From Ampullaceana balthica (lineage: Eukaryota > Mollusca > Gastropoda > Lymnaeidae): a stretch of DNA of 64,000 nt. The notes under the pieces were generated by a model, which worked only from the letters and a program-made list of their open reading frames with translations, searched no databases and was not told where the DNA came from. A program made the translations under genes and the position numbers. How positions within the stretch are numbered: position 1 is the stretch's first letter; every line of letters begins with the position of its first letter. Below, one piece after another: positions 22,239-34,032 of the stretch. Location of the stretch: NCBI GenBank assembly GCA_944989445.1, contig CALYLW010000185.1, positions 190,001-254,000 on the forward strand, given 5' to 3'.

Positions 22239-23815
22239 TCCAGAATATTTCCACCAACATAAGTTGTAGGTACGGAATATTTCCACCAACTTAAGTGTCG
22301 TATCCCACAACAAAGTACCGGAATATTTCCACCAACATAAGTTGTACCACGGAATATTTCCACCAACATAAGTTGTACCACCGGAATATTTCCACAACAT
22401 AAGTTGTACCACCGGAATATTTCCACCAACATAAGTTGTACCACCGGAATATTTCCACCAACATAAGTTGTACCACCGGAATATTTCCACCAACATAAGT
22501 TGTACCACCGGAATATCTCCACCAACATAAGTTGTACCACCGGAATATTTCCACCAACATAAGTTGTACCACCGGAATATTTCCACCAACATAAGTTGTA
22601 CCACCGGAATATCTCCACCAACATAAGTTGTACCACCGGAATATTTCCACCAACATAAGTTGTACCACCGGAATATTTCCACCAACATAAGTTGTACCAC
22701 CGGAATATTTCCACCAACATAAGTTGTACCACCGGAATATTTCCACCAACATAAGTTGTACCACCGGAATATTTCCACCAACATAAGTTGTACCACCGGA
22801 ATATTTCCACCAACATAAGTTGTACCACCGGAATATTTCCACCAACATAAGTTGTACCACCGGAATATTTCCACCAACATAAGTTGTACCACCGGAATAT
22901 TTCCACCAACATAAGTTGTACCACCGGAATATCTCCACCAACATAAGTTGTACCACCGGAATATTTCCACCAACATAAGTTGTACCACCGGAATATTTCC
23001 ACCAACATAAGTTGTACCACCGGAATATTTCCACCAACATAAGTTGTACCACCGGAATATTTCCACCAACATAAGTTGTACCACCGGAATATTTCCACCA
23101 ACATAAGTTGTACCACCGGAATATTTCCACCAACATAAGTTGTACCACCGGAATATCTCCACCAACATAAGTTGTACCACCGGAATATTTCCACCAACAT
23201 AAGTTGTACCACCGGAATATTTCCACCAACATAAGTTGTACCACCGGAATATCTCCACCAACATAAGTTGTACCACCGGAATATTTCCACCAACATAAGT
23301 TGTACCACCGGAATATTTCCACCAACATAAGTTGTACCACCGGAATATTTCCACCAACATAAGTTGTACCACCGGAATATTTCCACCAACATAAGTTGTA
23401 CCACCGGAATATTTCCACCAACATAAGTTGTACCACCGGAATATCTCCACCAACATAAGTTGTACCACCGGAATATTTCCACCAACATAAGTTGTACCAC
23501 CGGAATATTTCCACCAACATAAGTTGTACCACCGGAATATTTCCACCAACATAAGTTGTACCACCGGAATATTTCCACCAACATAAGTTGTACCACCGGA
23601 ATATTTCCACCAACATAAGTTGTACCACCGGAATATCTCCACCAACATAAGTTGTACCACCGGAATATTTCCACCAACATAAGTTGTACCACCGGAATAT
23701 TTCCACCAACATAAGTTGTACCACCGGAATATTTCCACCAACATAAGTTGTACCACCGGAATATCTCCACCAACATAAGTTGTACCACCGGAATATTTCC
23801 ACCAACATAAGTTGT
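22239..23815. repeat. 32 bp minisatellite, about 49 copies
   Basis: Core GGAATATTTCCACCAACATA followed by AGTTGTACCACC. Copies are almost identical after the first four, which are truncated or variant (22239-22395). The main variant is ATCTCC for ATTTCC, in eight copies separated by 3, 10, 7, 3, 6, 6 and 4 units. Minus-strand frames of about 500 codons in all three phases are shadows. Confidence 0.97.
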
Positions 23816-24067
23816 ACGTACTTAGTACAATTATCTCATCTTACTTTTTTGAAAATTATTATTATCATTTGCTATAAACTATAAACTATAAACTATTCTA
23901 CTGTACTGGGTATCATAGTGTACATTCGTCTTGTTCACATAATACATTATTTAATAGCTAACTTAGTTAGTGTCAAGAAAAACTTTAAACGAAATTTCAT
24001 CACAAGTTCACATCGATATGTCACAGTTTCAAATTAACGGAAGGGAAACAATTTTTTGTTGATACAA
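23816..24067. other. AT-rich unique spacer
   Basis: Contains a short ACTATAAACTATAAACTATA triplication near 23877. Nothing else recognised. Confidence 0.4.
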
Positions 24068-24838
24068 AGTGGTGTACACAACAATATCTGTTTGATAGGA
24101 CCATTGGAATGTTGTACACAACAATATCTGTTTGATAGGACCATTGGAATGTTGTACACAACAATATCTGTTTGATAGGACCATTGGAATGTTGTACACA
24201 ACAATATCTGTTTGATAGGACCATTGTAATGAGTTGTATAATACTAAGTTATGTACACAACAATATCTGTTTGATAGGACCATTGGACTGAGTTGTATAA
24301 TACTAAGTTATGTACACAACAATATCTGTTTGATAGGACCATTGGACTGAGTTGTATAATACTAAGTTATGTACACAACAATATCTGTTTGATAGGACCA
24401 TTGGACTGAGTTGTATAATACTAAGTTATGTACACAACAATATCTGTTTGATAGGACCATTGGACTGAGTTGTATAATACTAAGTGATGTACACAACAAT
24501 ATCTGTTTGATAGGACCATTGGACTGAGTTGTATAATACTAAGTGATGTACACAACAATATCTGTTTGATAGGACCATTGGAATGAGTTGTATAATACTA
24601 AGTTATGTACACAACAATATCTGTTTGATAGGACCATTGGACTGAGTTGTATAATACTAAGTTATGTACACAACAATATCTGTTTGATAGGACCATTGGA
24701 CTGAGTTGTATAATACTAAGTGATGTACACAACAATATCTGTTTGATAGGACCATTGGACTGAGTTGTATAATACTAAGTGATGTACACAACAATATCTG
24801 TTTGATAGGACCATTGGAATGAGTTGTATAATACCAAC
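24068..24838. repeat. Minisatellite switching from a 40 bp to a 59 bp unit
   Basis: The shared core is ACAATATCTGTTTGATAGGA followed by CCATTGGA. The first four copies are 40 bp long (24068-24228). From there about 10 copies carry an extra 19 bp segment, GAGTTGTATAATACTAAGT, giving 59 bp units. Confidence 0.95.
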
Positions 24839-25354
24839 GTGGTGACATGTAATATAGAACTTTAGAAGACACCAACAAAAAAAACAACCACGTTAATATC
24901 AAATGTTATAACGGGATTATAACGTATTTTAGATGACAATAAAACTATAATAACAATTGTTATAGCGAACTTTAGAAGACAATTCAAAGATTGGAAAAAA
25001 AAACAACTTACTTTCGTCCCTTTGCAGAACTTGCGCTTTCAAAAATGTAAACAAATCCTTTAGGAAAATATTTGGTCGTACTCCGGATGGGGAAAAAAAC
25101 ACAATAAAACACAACGCACAGTAACGCAGGTTAGTTTTGGTGAAGAGACTCACTAACACAGTGAAAGCTTTCACCATTCAATACCCATGTTGACACATAG
25201 GAGCACAAGACACCCATCTCTTCTGAACACACTCGCGCATCTCTAGCTCTATCTTTCCCTCGCGTCCTCCTCGCCTATACACCTGATTTTTTTGAAAGTA
25301 GGAGGGACCTCGTCATTGAAATGATATAGATGAATAAATTTGAACATTAATCTG
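24839..25354. other. Unique spacer
   Basis: AT-rich. A minus-strand frame of 82 codons (24929-25177) has no recognised domain. Confidence 0.4.
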
Positions 25355-25424
25355 TACACACGAGGGGGTGGTGGGTGCTGGTACACACGAGGGGGTGGTG
25401 GGTGCTGGTACACACGAGGTAATT
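25355..25424. repeat. 27 bp GT-rich repeat, 2.5 copies
   Basis: TACACACGAGGGGGTGGTGG followed by GTGCTGG, repeated, with a third partial copy. Confidence 0.85.
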
Positions 25425-26251
25425 AAGGGTGGGTGGTGGGGGTGCTCAATGTTACAGGGCTGGTGAGTGTGGATGGGGTGTGGGGGGGAGCGGGGGTGTA
25501 GTCATGCAGGTTTTAAACGCCAGTTCGCCATATATGCTACAGATGACGTCAGCGATAAAACGACCATCGGATTGACTTCCTGTTCCGCCACTTCCAGGTG
25601 GGCTCAGCGCACATCACATCTCAAACTTAACTCATACCTGTGACGTCATCCACTGGAGTCAAAGCCGGAGTCGGATCGTTAAAATATATAAACTGTAGAT
25701 TCAAAACAAATAAAACTTAGTGTGCATGTTATGTTTAGCTGGTTCTCTGTGTGTGTGTGTGTGTGGGGGGGGGTCGGAGTCTTCTCAGTTTGCCGTAAAC
25801 TGGGTCACCTCAGGTATTTATTTACACCGTCAAAGTGGACAACAACTGACTGGACTGAAGAATGACGGGTTTTGTTCAATTCTCTTTTTTGTGTTTCGCC
25901 AATTACTTTTAAACGGAGATGCGGACGTTTGAGCTACGTCATCACGCCCTACCCCCACCCCCCACACTTACCTCCCTTCATGACACCCCTGTGTCCCCCA
26001 CCCCTCCCATCTTTTGTTGCGCCAGTGTGTAAGTTTTAGTTTAACATGTGAGGCCACATAGCAAATGTTACCATTCAGATCTCTTGAAATTTGAACACAG
26101 AAGAATGCTGTATGGACGCGCCACTCAAAACTTAAGTCACAACCAGGTATGGACGCGCCACTCAAGACTAAAGTCACAACCATGGGGTTCTCAAATTATT
26201 TCAAATTTTGACTTAAGTTTGAACGAAAGGACGGTGCGATATTCCTCAGTA
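25425..26251. other. Unique spacer with two CRE palindromes and a GT microsatellite
   Basis: TGACGTCA occurs at 25544-25551 and 25641-25648. A GT run followed by a G run lies at 25748-25775. A segment with TATGGACGCGCCACTCAA is duplicated at 26111 and 26149. Short open frames here overlap on both strands and are not recognised. Confidence 0.45.
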
Positions 26252-26515
26252 TGCCCTGGCAATAGAATGATATAACGCCCTGGCAATAGAATGATATAAC
26301 GCCCTGGCAATAGAATGATATAACGCCCTGGCAATAGAATGATATAACGCTCTGGCAATAGAATGATATAACGCCCTGGCAATAGAATGATATAACACCC
26401 TGGCAATAGAATGATATAACGCCCTGGCAATAGAATGATATAACGCCCTGGCAATAGAATGATATAACGCCCTGGTAAGAGAATGATATAACGCCCCTGG
26501 TAAGAGAAGGATATG
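26252..26515. repeat. 24 bp minisatellite, 11 copies
   Basis: CTGGCAATAGAATGATATAA followed by CGCC. The last two copies carry TGGTAAGAGA variants. Confidence 0.95.
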
Positions 26516-26630
26516 GCACCAAGACAGGCGATGGATATGGCGCCCTGGCCTACAGTAAATAGTTTTCAATGTTGGGAATAACAGATTTAGGAATTGTCGT
26601 AAACTTATATCATGATGAAACAGACACTGT

Positions 26631-27354
26631 CCAAATAGACATGGAGAACATAGACCAAATAGACATGAAGAACATATACCGAATAGACATGGAGAACATA
26701 GACCAAATAGACATGGAGAACATAGACCAAATAGACATGGAGAACATAGACCAAATAGACATGGAGAACATAGACCAAATAGACATGGAGAACATAGACC
26801 AAATAGAGACATGGAGAACATAGACCAAATAGACATGGAGAACATAGACCAAATAGACATGGAGAACATAGTCCAAATAGACATGGAGAACATAGACCAA
26901 ATAGACATGGAGAACATAGACCAAATAGACATGGAGAACATAGACCAAATAGACATGGAGAACATAGACCAAATAGACATGGAGAACATAGTCCAAATAG
27001 ACATGGAGAACATAGACCAAATAGACATGGAGAACATAGACCAAATAGACATGGAGAACATAGACCAAATAGACATGGAGAACATAGACCAAATAGACAT
27101 GGAGAACATAGACCAAAAAGACATGGAGAACATAGACCAAATAGACATGGAGAACATAGACCAAATAGACATGGAGAACATAGACCAAAAAGACATGGAG
27201 AACATAGACCAAATAGACATGGAGAACATAGACCAAATAGACATGGAGAACATATACCAAATAGACATGGAGAACATAGACCAAATAGACATGGAGAACA
27301 TAGACCAAAAAGACATGGAGAACATAGACCAAATAGACATGGAGAACATAGTCC
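26631..27354. repeat. 24 bp minisatellite, 30 copies
   Basis: AAATAGACATGGAGAACATA followed by GACC. Substitution variants are GTCC, AAAG and TACC. A 2 bp insertion at about 26808 shifts the apparent MENIDQID reading frame, which argues against a coding repeat. All six frames are largely free of stops. Confidence 0.96.
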
Positions 27355-27637
27355 AATCATTTCAATGGACAAGTTAAATTTCTTATGAAAGTAAATAACC
27401 AAATATTCCTTCACACTGTACTAACCCTAATCCTTGTCTTTGTCTGAAATACTAGTGAACAGTTGTTACAACGAATATTTACTGTAGTGGATGGTTACAC
27501 AAGTGAATGGATACTTGAGTGATTGGTTGCATCAGTCAGTCATCACAGTGGTCAATAATGATTGAATGCCGTGTTTCCTGAGCATCTATCTGACCAATGA
27601 TTGAAGCAGTCAAACGTTTTACTGTTATTGAAACTAA
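27355..27637. other. Unique spacer
   Basis: Nothing recognised. Confidence 0.4.
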
Positions 27638-27856
27638 TGTCCGAGACTAGAAGTGGTTTCATCAGCCATATCGGCCCTATCGGCCCTAACTAACTCTTGA
27701 GTTGAAAACATCATGTCCGAGACTAGAAGTGGTTTCATCGGCCTATCGGCCCAATCGGCCCTTACTAACTCTTGAGTTGAGAACATCATGTCCGAGACTA
27801 GAAGTGGTTTCATCGGCCCTATCGGCCCTTACTAACTCTTGAGTTGAAAACATCAC
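27638..27856. repeat. Repeat of about 73 bp, 3 copies
   Basis: TCCGAGACTAGAAGTGGTTT, CATCGGCC(N)TATCGGCCC and AACTCTTGAGTTGA occur in the same order three times with small indels. Confidence 0.9.
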
Positions 27857-28254
27857 AGACATAGAGAAAATATAAGACTGAAGACAGACAGACACGCTCA
27901 GAAAGAACTACTCAAATAATAAGAGACGACGAATCAGACAAAAGACAGATTGGGATAGCAATACTAAAATAATAAGACATATAGCGAGCCAGACAAAATA
28001 CAGACTAAGACATAGATACTAAAATATTAAGACATACAATGGGCCAGACAAAAGGCAGACACGGTCCTAGCGAGACCATGAGGGTAATGAGACCCTCGCT
28101 AATAAGTCACGAGTGGCCCTCGACTCACTTCTCGTTCCCAGGCCATGCACTCCACCAGCCCCACCCGTGTTTGTACAGGAGGCGTCTGTAGAACCACAGT
28201 ACAATGGCAACAGACGTGTGACGTCATCACCTCCATTCCTCTGTTCTACCCACT
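27857..28254. other. Unique spacer
   Basis: A weak repeat with ACTAAAATAATAAGACATA lies at 27960-28060 (about 2 copies). One TGACGTCA lies at 28219-28226. No gene recognised; the 78-codon plus frame at 28113 runs into the next simple repeat. Confidence 0.45.
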
Positions 28255-28520
28255 GTCACACACTCCCACACATACACACACATGTAGCCACACTTAACCA
28301 CACAGTGCCACATAAAGCCATACATAACAACACATACCTACACACATAACCACACATAACAACACAGTCCCACATATATCCACACATAACTACACACTCC
28401 CACACATACCCACACATATAGCCACACATACCCACAATAACCACACAGTCCCACACACACCCACAATAACCACACAGTCCCACACACACCCACACTTACC
28501 CACAATAACCACACAGTCCG
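28255..28520. repeat. Degenerate CCACACATAACCACACAGTC repeat
   Basis: C/A-rich array with period 12-30 bp. The clearest units at 28430-28520 contain CCACAATAACCACACAGTCC. Confidence 0.85.
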
Positions 28521-28635
28521 CCATTGACACCCGGGAACCAGCCAGCCACTCACTATACGATAAGCTACTGTTATAGTTCCCTCCTTACCAAAAAATGGTA
28601 ACAAAACAGCAAACGGTCCCATTTCTTCATCTATT

Positions 28636-29279
28636 AATGGTCACAAAACAATAGATGGTCACATCCAGCTACCACAGAATGGTCACAAAACAATAGATGG
28701 TCAAATCTAGCTACCACAGAATGGTCACAAAACAATAGATGGTCAAATCTAGCTACCACAGAATGGTCACAAAACAATAGATGGTCAAATCTAGCTACCA
28801 CAGAATGGTCACAAAACAATAGATGGTCAAATCTAGCTACCACAGAATGGTCACAAAACAATAGATGGTCAAATCTAGCTACCAAAGAATGGTCACAAAA
28901 CAATAGATGGTCAAATCTAGCTACCACAGAATGGTCACAAAACAATAGATGGTCAAATCTAGCTACCACAGAATGGTCACAAAACAATAGATGGTCAAAT
29001 CTAGCTACAACAGAATGGTCACAAAACAATAGATGGTCAAATCTAGCTACCACAGAATGGTCACAAAACAATAGATGGTCAAATCTAGCTACCAAAGAAT
29101 GGTCACAAAACAATAGATGGTCAAATCTAGCTACCACAGAATGGTCACAAAACAATAGATGGTCAAATCTAGCTACCAAAGAATGGTCACAAAACAATAG
29201 ATGGTCAAATCTAGCTACCACAGAATGGTCACAAAACAATAGATGGTCACATCTAGGTACCACAGAATGGTCACAATAC
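28636..29279. repeat. 42 bp minisatellite, about 15 copies
   Basis: CACAAAACAATAGATGGTCA followed by AATCTAGCTACCACAGAATGG-type sequence; CCAAAG and CAACAG variants occur. The first and last copies are the most diverged. Confidence 0.96.
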
Positions 29280-29370
29280 AATCCTATCTACAGGTCTCCT
29301 CGACAGGTGGATATTTATTTAAGTTGAAATGTTGAATGGAGGGGGGGGTAGAAGGAAAGACAGAGCTGGG

Positions 29371-30270
29371 TGGATGGTGGGTAGATACAGAATAACAGTT
29401 TCTTTGAGTCGGGGACTGTGGTCGGAGTGGTGGATGGTGGGTAGATACAGAATAAAAGTTTCTTTGAGTCGGGGACTGTGGTCGGAGTGGTGGATGGTGG
29501 GTAGATACAGAATAAAAGTTTCTTTGAGTCGGGGACTGTGGTCGGAGTGGTGGATGGTGGGTAGATACAGAATAAAAGTTTCTTTGAGTCGGGGACTGTG
29601 GTCGGAGTGGTGGATGGTGGGTAGATACAGAATAAAAGTTTCTTTGAGTCGGGGACTGTGGTCGGAGTGGTGGATGGTGGGTAGATACAGAATAAAAGTT
29701 TCTTTGAGTCGGGGACTGTGGTCGGAGTGGTGGATGGTGGGTAGATACAGAATAAAAGTTTCTTTGAGTCGGGGACTGTGGTCGGAGTGGTGGATGGTGG
29801 GTAGATACAGAATAAAAGTTTCTTTGAGTCGGGGACTGTGGTCGGAGTGGTGGATGGTGGGTAGATACAGAATAAAAGTTTCTTTGAGTCGGGGACTGTG
29901 GTCGGAGTGGTGGATGGTGGGTAGATACAGAATAAAAGTTTCTTTGAGTCGGGGACTGTGGTCGGAGTGGTGGATGGTGGGTAGATATGAATAAAAGTTT
30001 CTTTGAGTCGGGGACTGTGGTCGGAGTGGTGGATGGTGGGTAGATACAGAATAAAAGTTTCTTTGAGTCGGGGACTGTGGTCGGAGTGGTGGATGGTGGG
30101 TAGATACAGAATAAAAGTTTCTTTGAGTCGGGGACTGTGGTCGGAGTGGTGGATGGTGGGTAGATACAGAATAAAAGTTTCTTTGAGTCGGGGACTGTGG
30201 TCGGAGTGGTGGATGGTGGGTAGATACAGAATAAAAGTTTCTTTGAGTCGGGGACTGTGGTCGGAGTGGT
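29371..30270. repeat. 60 bp minisatellite, 15 nearly identical copies
   Basis: Each unit contains GGATGGTGGGTAGATACAGA, ATAAAAGTTTCTTTGAGTCG and GGGACTGTGGTCGGAGTGGT. Differences seen are one substitution in the first copy (AATAACAG) and a 1 bp loss at about 29989 (GATATGAAT for GATACAGAAT). Open frames on both strands (up to 385 codons on the minus strand) follow from a stop-free unit of 20 codons. Confidence 0.98.
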
Positions 30271-30633
30271 GTTGGCAAATAACAGTTACATGGAGGGGGC
30301 CACGGGGTGGGTGGGGGCTGACATTGGTGTGGAGTGGTGTGTAGGGTGTGGTGAGAGAGTGAACACGGAATTGTGGGATACAGGAGGAGAGAGAGGGGGA
30401 GGTTTTTTTAAAGGGAAAAAATGACATAATGAGGGAGGGGAGAAGTAGAGGCAGAGAGAGGGGGAGAGACAAAGAGAAAGAGGGAGAGAGAGAGAGAGAG
30501 AGAAAGAGGGAGAGGCAGGGTTAGTCAGCACCGCCCCATCCAATATTTCCATTGTTACTGATGGTCTCCTTGACCCGACTCCAGGGACCACAGACGGAGT
30601 TACATTTTCCTGAAGATATCAATTAACATTACT
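30271..30633. other. Unique spacer with a purine-rich tract
   Basis: The GGGAGAGA/GAGAGA purine tract at about 30380-30515 could form triplex or slipped structures. The flanks are not recognised. Confidence 0.55.
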
Positions 30634-32155
30634 ACAATCATCTCTCCAATCTTTCATCTCAACAATCATCTCTCTAATCCTTCATCTCAACAATCATCTC
30701 TCCAATCCTTCATCTCAACAATCATCTCTCCAATCCTTCATCTCAACAATCATCTCTCCAATCCTTCATCTCAACAATCATCTCTCCAATCCTTCATCTC
30801 AACAATCATCTCTCCAATCCTTCATCTCAACAATCATCTCTCCAATCCTTCATCTCAACAATCATCTCTCCAATCCTTCATCTCAACAATCATCTCTCCA
30901 ATCCTTCATCTCAACAATCATCTCTCCAATCCTTCATCTCAACAATCATCTCTCCAATCCTTCATCTCAACAATCATCTCTCCAATCCTTCATCTCAACA
31001 ATCATCTCTCCAATCCTTCATCTCAACAATCATCTCTCCAATCCTTCATCTCAACAATCATCTCTCCAATCCTTCATCTCAACAATCATCTCTCCAATCC
31101 TTCATCTCAACAATCATCTCTCCAATCCTTCATCTCAACAATCATCTCTCCAATCCTTCATCTCAACAATCATCTCTTCAATCATCATCTCAACAATCAT
31201 CTCTCCAATCCTTCATCTCAACAATCATCTCTCCAATCCTTCATCTCAACAATCATCTCTCCAATCCTTCATCTCAACAATCATCTCTCCAATCCTTCAT
31301 CTCAACAATCATCTCTCCAATCCTTCATCTCAACAATCATCTCTCCAATCTTTCATCTCAACAATCATCTCTCCAATCCTTCATCTCAACAATCATCTCT
31401 CCAATCCTTCATCTCAACAATCATCTCTCCAATCCTTCATCTCAACAATCATCTCTCCAATCCTTCATCTCAACAATCATCTCTCCAATCTTTCATCTCA
31501 ACAATCATCTCTCCAATCTTTCATCTCAACAATCATCTCTCCAATCCTTCATCTCAACAATCATCTCTCCAATCATCATCTCAACAATCATCTCTCCAAT
31601 CCTTCATCTCAACAATCATCTCTCCAATCCTTCATCTCAACAATCATCTCTCCAATCCTTCATCTCAACAATCATCTCTCCAATCCTTCATCTCAACAAT
31701 CATCTCTCCAATCCTTCATCTCAACAATCATCTCTCCAATCCTTCATCTCAACAATCATCTCTCCAATCCTTCATCTCAACAATCATCTCTCCAATCTTT
31801 CATCTCAACAATCATCTCTCTAATCCTTCATCTCAACAATCATCTCTCCAATCCTTCATCTCAACAATCATCTCTCCAATCCTTCATCTCAACAATCATC
31901 TCTCCAATCCTTCATCTCAACAATCATCTCTCCAATCTTTCATCTCAACAATCATCTCTCCAATCCTTCATCTCAACAATCATCTCTCCAATCCTTCATC
32001 TCAACAATCATCTCTCCAATCCTTCATCTCAACAATCATCTCTCCAATCCTTCATCTCAACAATCATCTCTCCAATCCTTCATCTCAACAATCATCTCTC
32101 CAATCCTTCATCTCAACAATCATCTCTCCAATCATCATCTCAACAATCGGCTCTC
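30634..32155. repeat. 28 bp minisatellite, about 54 copies, G-free plus strand
   Basis: CAATCATCTCTCCAATCCTT followed by CATCTCAA. Variants are C/T changes and three shortened copies with CAATCATCATCTC. No G was seen on the plus strand from 30616 to 32148. Confidence 0.97.
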
Positions 32156-32530
32156 AAATGATTTCATCTGAACTATCAAAAGACATGGCAGCACCATCTA
32201 CCTTGCAGGTATTCTTGTTACCTGTCTTACCTGAACTCTCCTAACACCTTGGAGTTAGCCCTGTCCGCCATTGTTCCCATTCCTTTAAGCGTTTCTTCAG
32301 TTTTGACAGAACTTATTTGAGGCGGCGACAAAAGACCTTTTATCTTGTGGCTTGAATAGTCAGCGGCAAGAACAAGACAACGCATGGCGTGATAGACAGG
32401 AAGGGAGTACATAGAGGGAGGGGAGGGCAGACAGAGAGGGAGAGACAGGAGGGGGATAGAGGGAGGGAGGGGAGGGCAGACAGAGGGAGACAGGGTGAGA
32501 GAACAGAAAAATGTGAAAAATTTGGTATGC
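32156..32530. other. Spacer with GA-rich tract
   Basis: GGGAGGGGAGGGCAGACAGA occurs twice at about 32415-32495 in a purine-rich tract. The overlapping minus-strand Ser/Pro/Leu-rich frames reflect this tract. Confidence 0.5.
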
Positions 32531-32537
32531 ATTTCAT

Positions 32538-32645
32538 GTGTCTAGGTGTGCATATTTGGTGAGGATACATTGAGGTACACTATTACCAGTATATAGTCTA
32601 GGTGTGCATATCCGGTGAGGATACACCGAGGTACACTATTATACA
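32538..32645. repeat. Direct repeat of about 55 bp, 2 copies
   Basis: GTCTAGGTGTGCATATYYGG then TGAGGATACAYYGAGGTACA, present twice. Confidence 0.85.
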
Positions 32646-32927
32646 GATAATGTGACATATTTTTGGTTTCATATAACCTGCCTTCTGGGTATTTGTAATT
32701 GGATTATATTCACTTTAATTAATGCTACCCATATTTCTATGACGTCATTCACTGTCATTTAAGTGATTCCAAAAGATAACTTGTCTACCGTGGCACTCCA
32801 CACTCATCAAGGGCGCACCATGGCGCACCGGACTCGTCAAGCGTGCACGCCGTCTTGCTAAATGTTGTCCATCCAGCCGGCGAGGTGTGTCCTAAAGACT
32901 TCGCTGGGAAGGACCGTAGGCACGTAG

Positions 32928-33237
32928 CTACGACTGGGACCAAGTAGGTAGCGGGTGGGGCTTGCTAGCAGGACTTTAGCTACAACTGGGACCATGTAGG
33001 TAGCGTGTGGGGCCTGCTAACAGGACTTTAGCTACGACTGAGACCAAGTAGGTAGCGGGTGGGGCCTGCTAACAGGACTTTAGCTACAACTGGGACCAAG
33101 TAGGTAGCGGGTGGGGCCTGCTAACAGGACTTAAGCTACGACTGGGACCAAGTAGGTAGCGGGTGGGGCCTGCTAACAGGACTAGCTACGACTGGGACCA
33201 AGTAGGTAGCGGGTGGGGCCTGCTAACAGGACTTAAA
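32928..33237. repeat. 52 bp minisatellite, 6 copies
   Basis: CTGGGACCAAGTAGGTAGCG followed by GGTGGGGCCTGCTAACAGGA and CTTTAGCTACGA, with small substitutions and one 5 bp shortening near 33181. Confidence 0.94.
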
Positions 33238-34032
33238 CTTCAATAAAAGCCAACAACAAAAGAGGAATTGTGATTTTTTTTAAAAAAATTAAAGAAAGAA
33301 AGAAAAATAAAAAAGAATACAAATGCTGGTCTGACAAAAAAACGCCCCCCCCCCTTAAAAGTTCCACTGTTGTCCGACGGGCCAATAGCTACACACATAC
33401 ATTCGGTGGCCGCCCTGCCGTACCAATAGACAGAAGAATGGGACCGTACCAATAGCACGCCCAATTTCTAAAGATCGCTCTTCTCTTTACGAAAACACTT
33501 CTTTTCTTCTTCCAACCTCCGCTGTATTTATTGGCCAACGGGATTTTTCTCTTCTTATTTGACAATCGTCTGCTTCCATAAGAACAACGCCAGTTTTTCT
33601 TGTTTGAATAGAGGCCAACGGTCCTCAAATTAATTTTTTTAAGACATTGAAAATAATCTTTATAAGAAATAATTAATTAAATTAAATAACCTAAATTTGG
33701 GAGGGGTTAAAAAAACAAATTTTTTATTAAGAAATCAGCACTCGTCATTTCTAGCAGTAATCTAAGTGATTACCGTGACATTAAAGTAACGCCGTAACGC
33801 TGACAGATAGAGTGGAGTATTGTGTTCCAAGAATTAATTAGTGAAGCTTCGATCACTCCTACCAACAATAATACCTTCAATATGTTCAGGACATTACTAA
33901 CTAATCCAAGGGGGAATAACCCCGCCCTCACTCCCGCCCTCAAACCCGCCCCGGCTTTGTAGTGGCGCTAGTCTCTCTCGTCATTTGTGTCATTAGATGT
34001 GTTGTTGTTGACATGAGCTTAGCTCGCGATAA
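33238..34032. other. Unique spacer
   Basis: An A-rich stretch at about 33272-33320 and a C run at 33343 are present. Three overlapping frames of 60-80 codons on opposite strands are not recognised. Confidence 0.4.

Noticed and set aside
22223..23808. Three minus-strand open frames of about 505-521 codons
   Set aside because: All three phases of the same 32 bp unit are open and encode the same periodic peptide. This is a phase effect, not a gene.
26569..27414. MENIDQID-type repeat protein on the plus strand and Ser/Leu-rich frames on the minus strand
   Set aside because: A 2 bp insertion breaks the plus frame, both strands are open, and there is no flanking coding sequence or signal peptide.
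29315..30472. 385-codon minus-strand frame and 221-codon plus-strand frame
   Set aside because: The 60 bp stop-free unit explains both. A single-base loss near 29989 disrupts the plus frame and shifts the minus frame, without any sign of selection.
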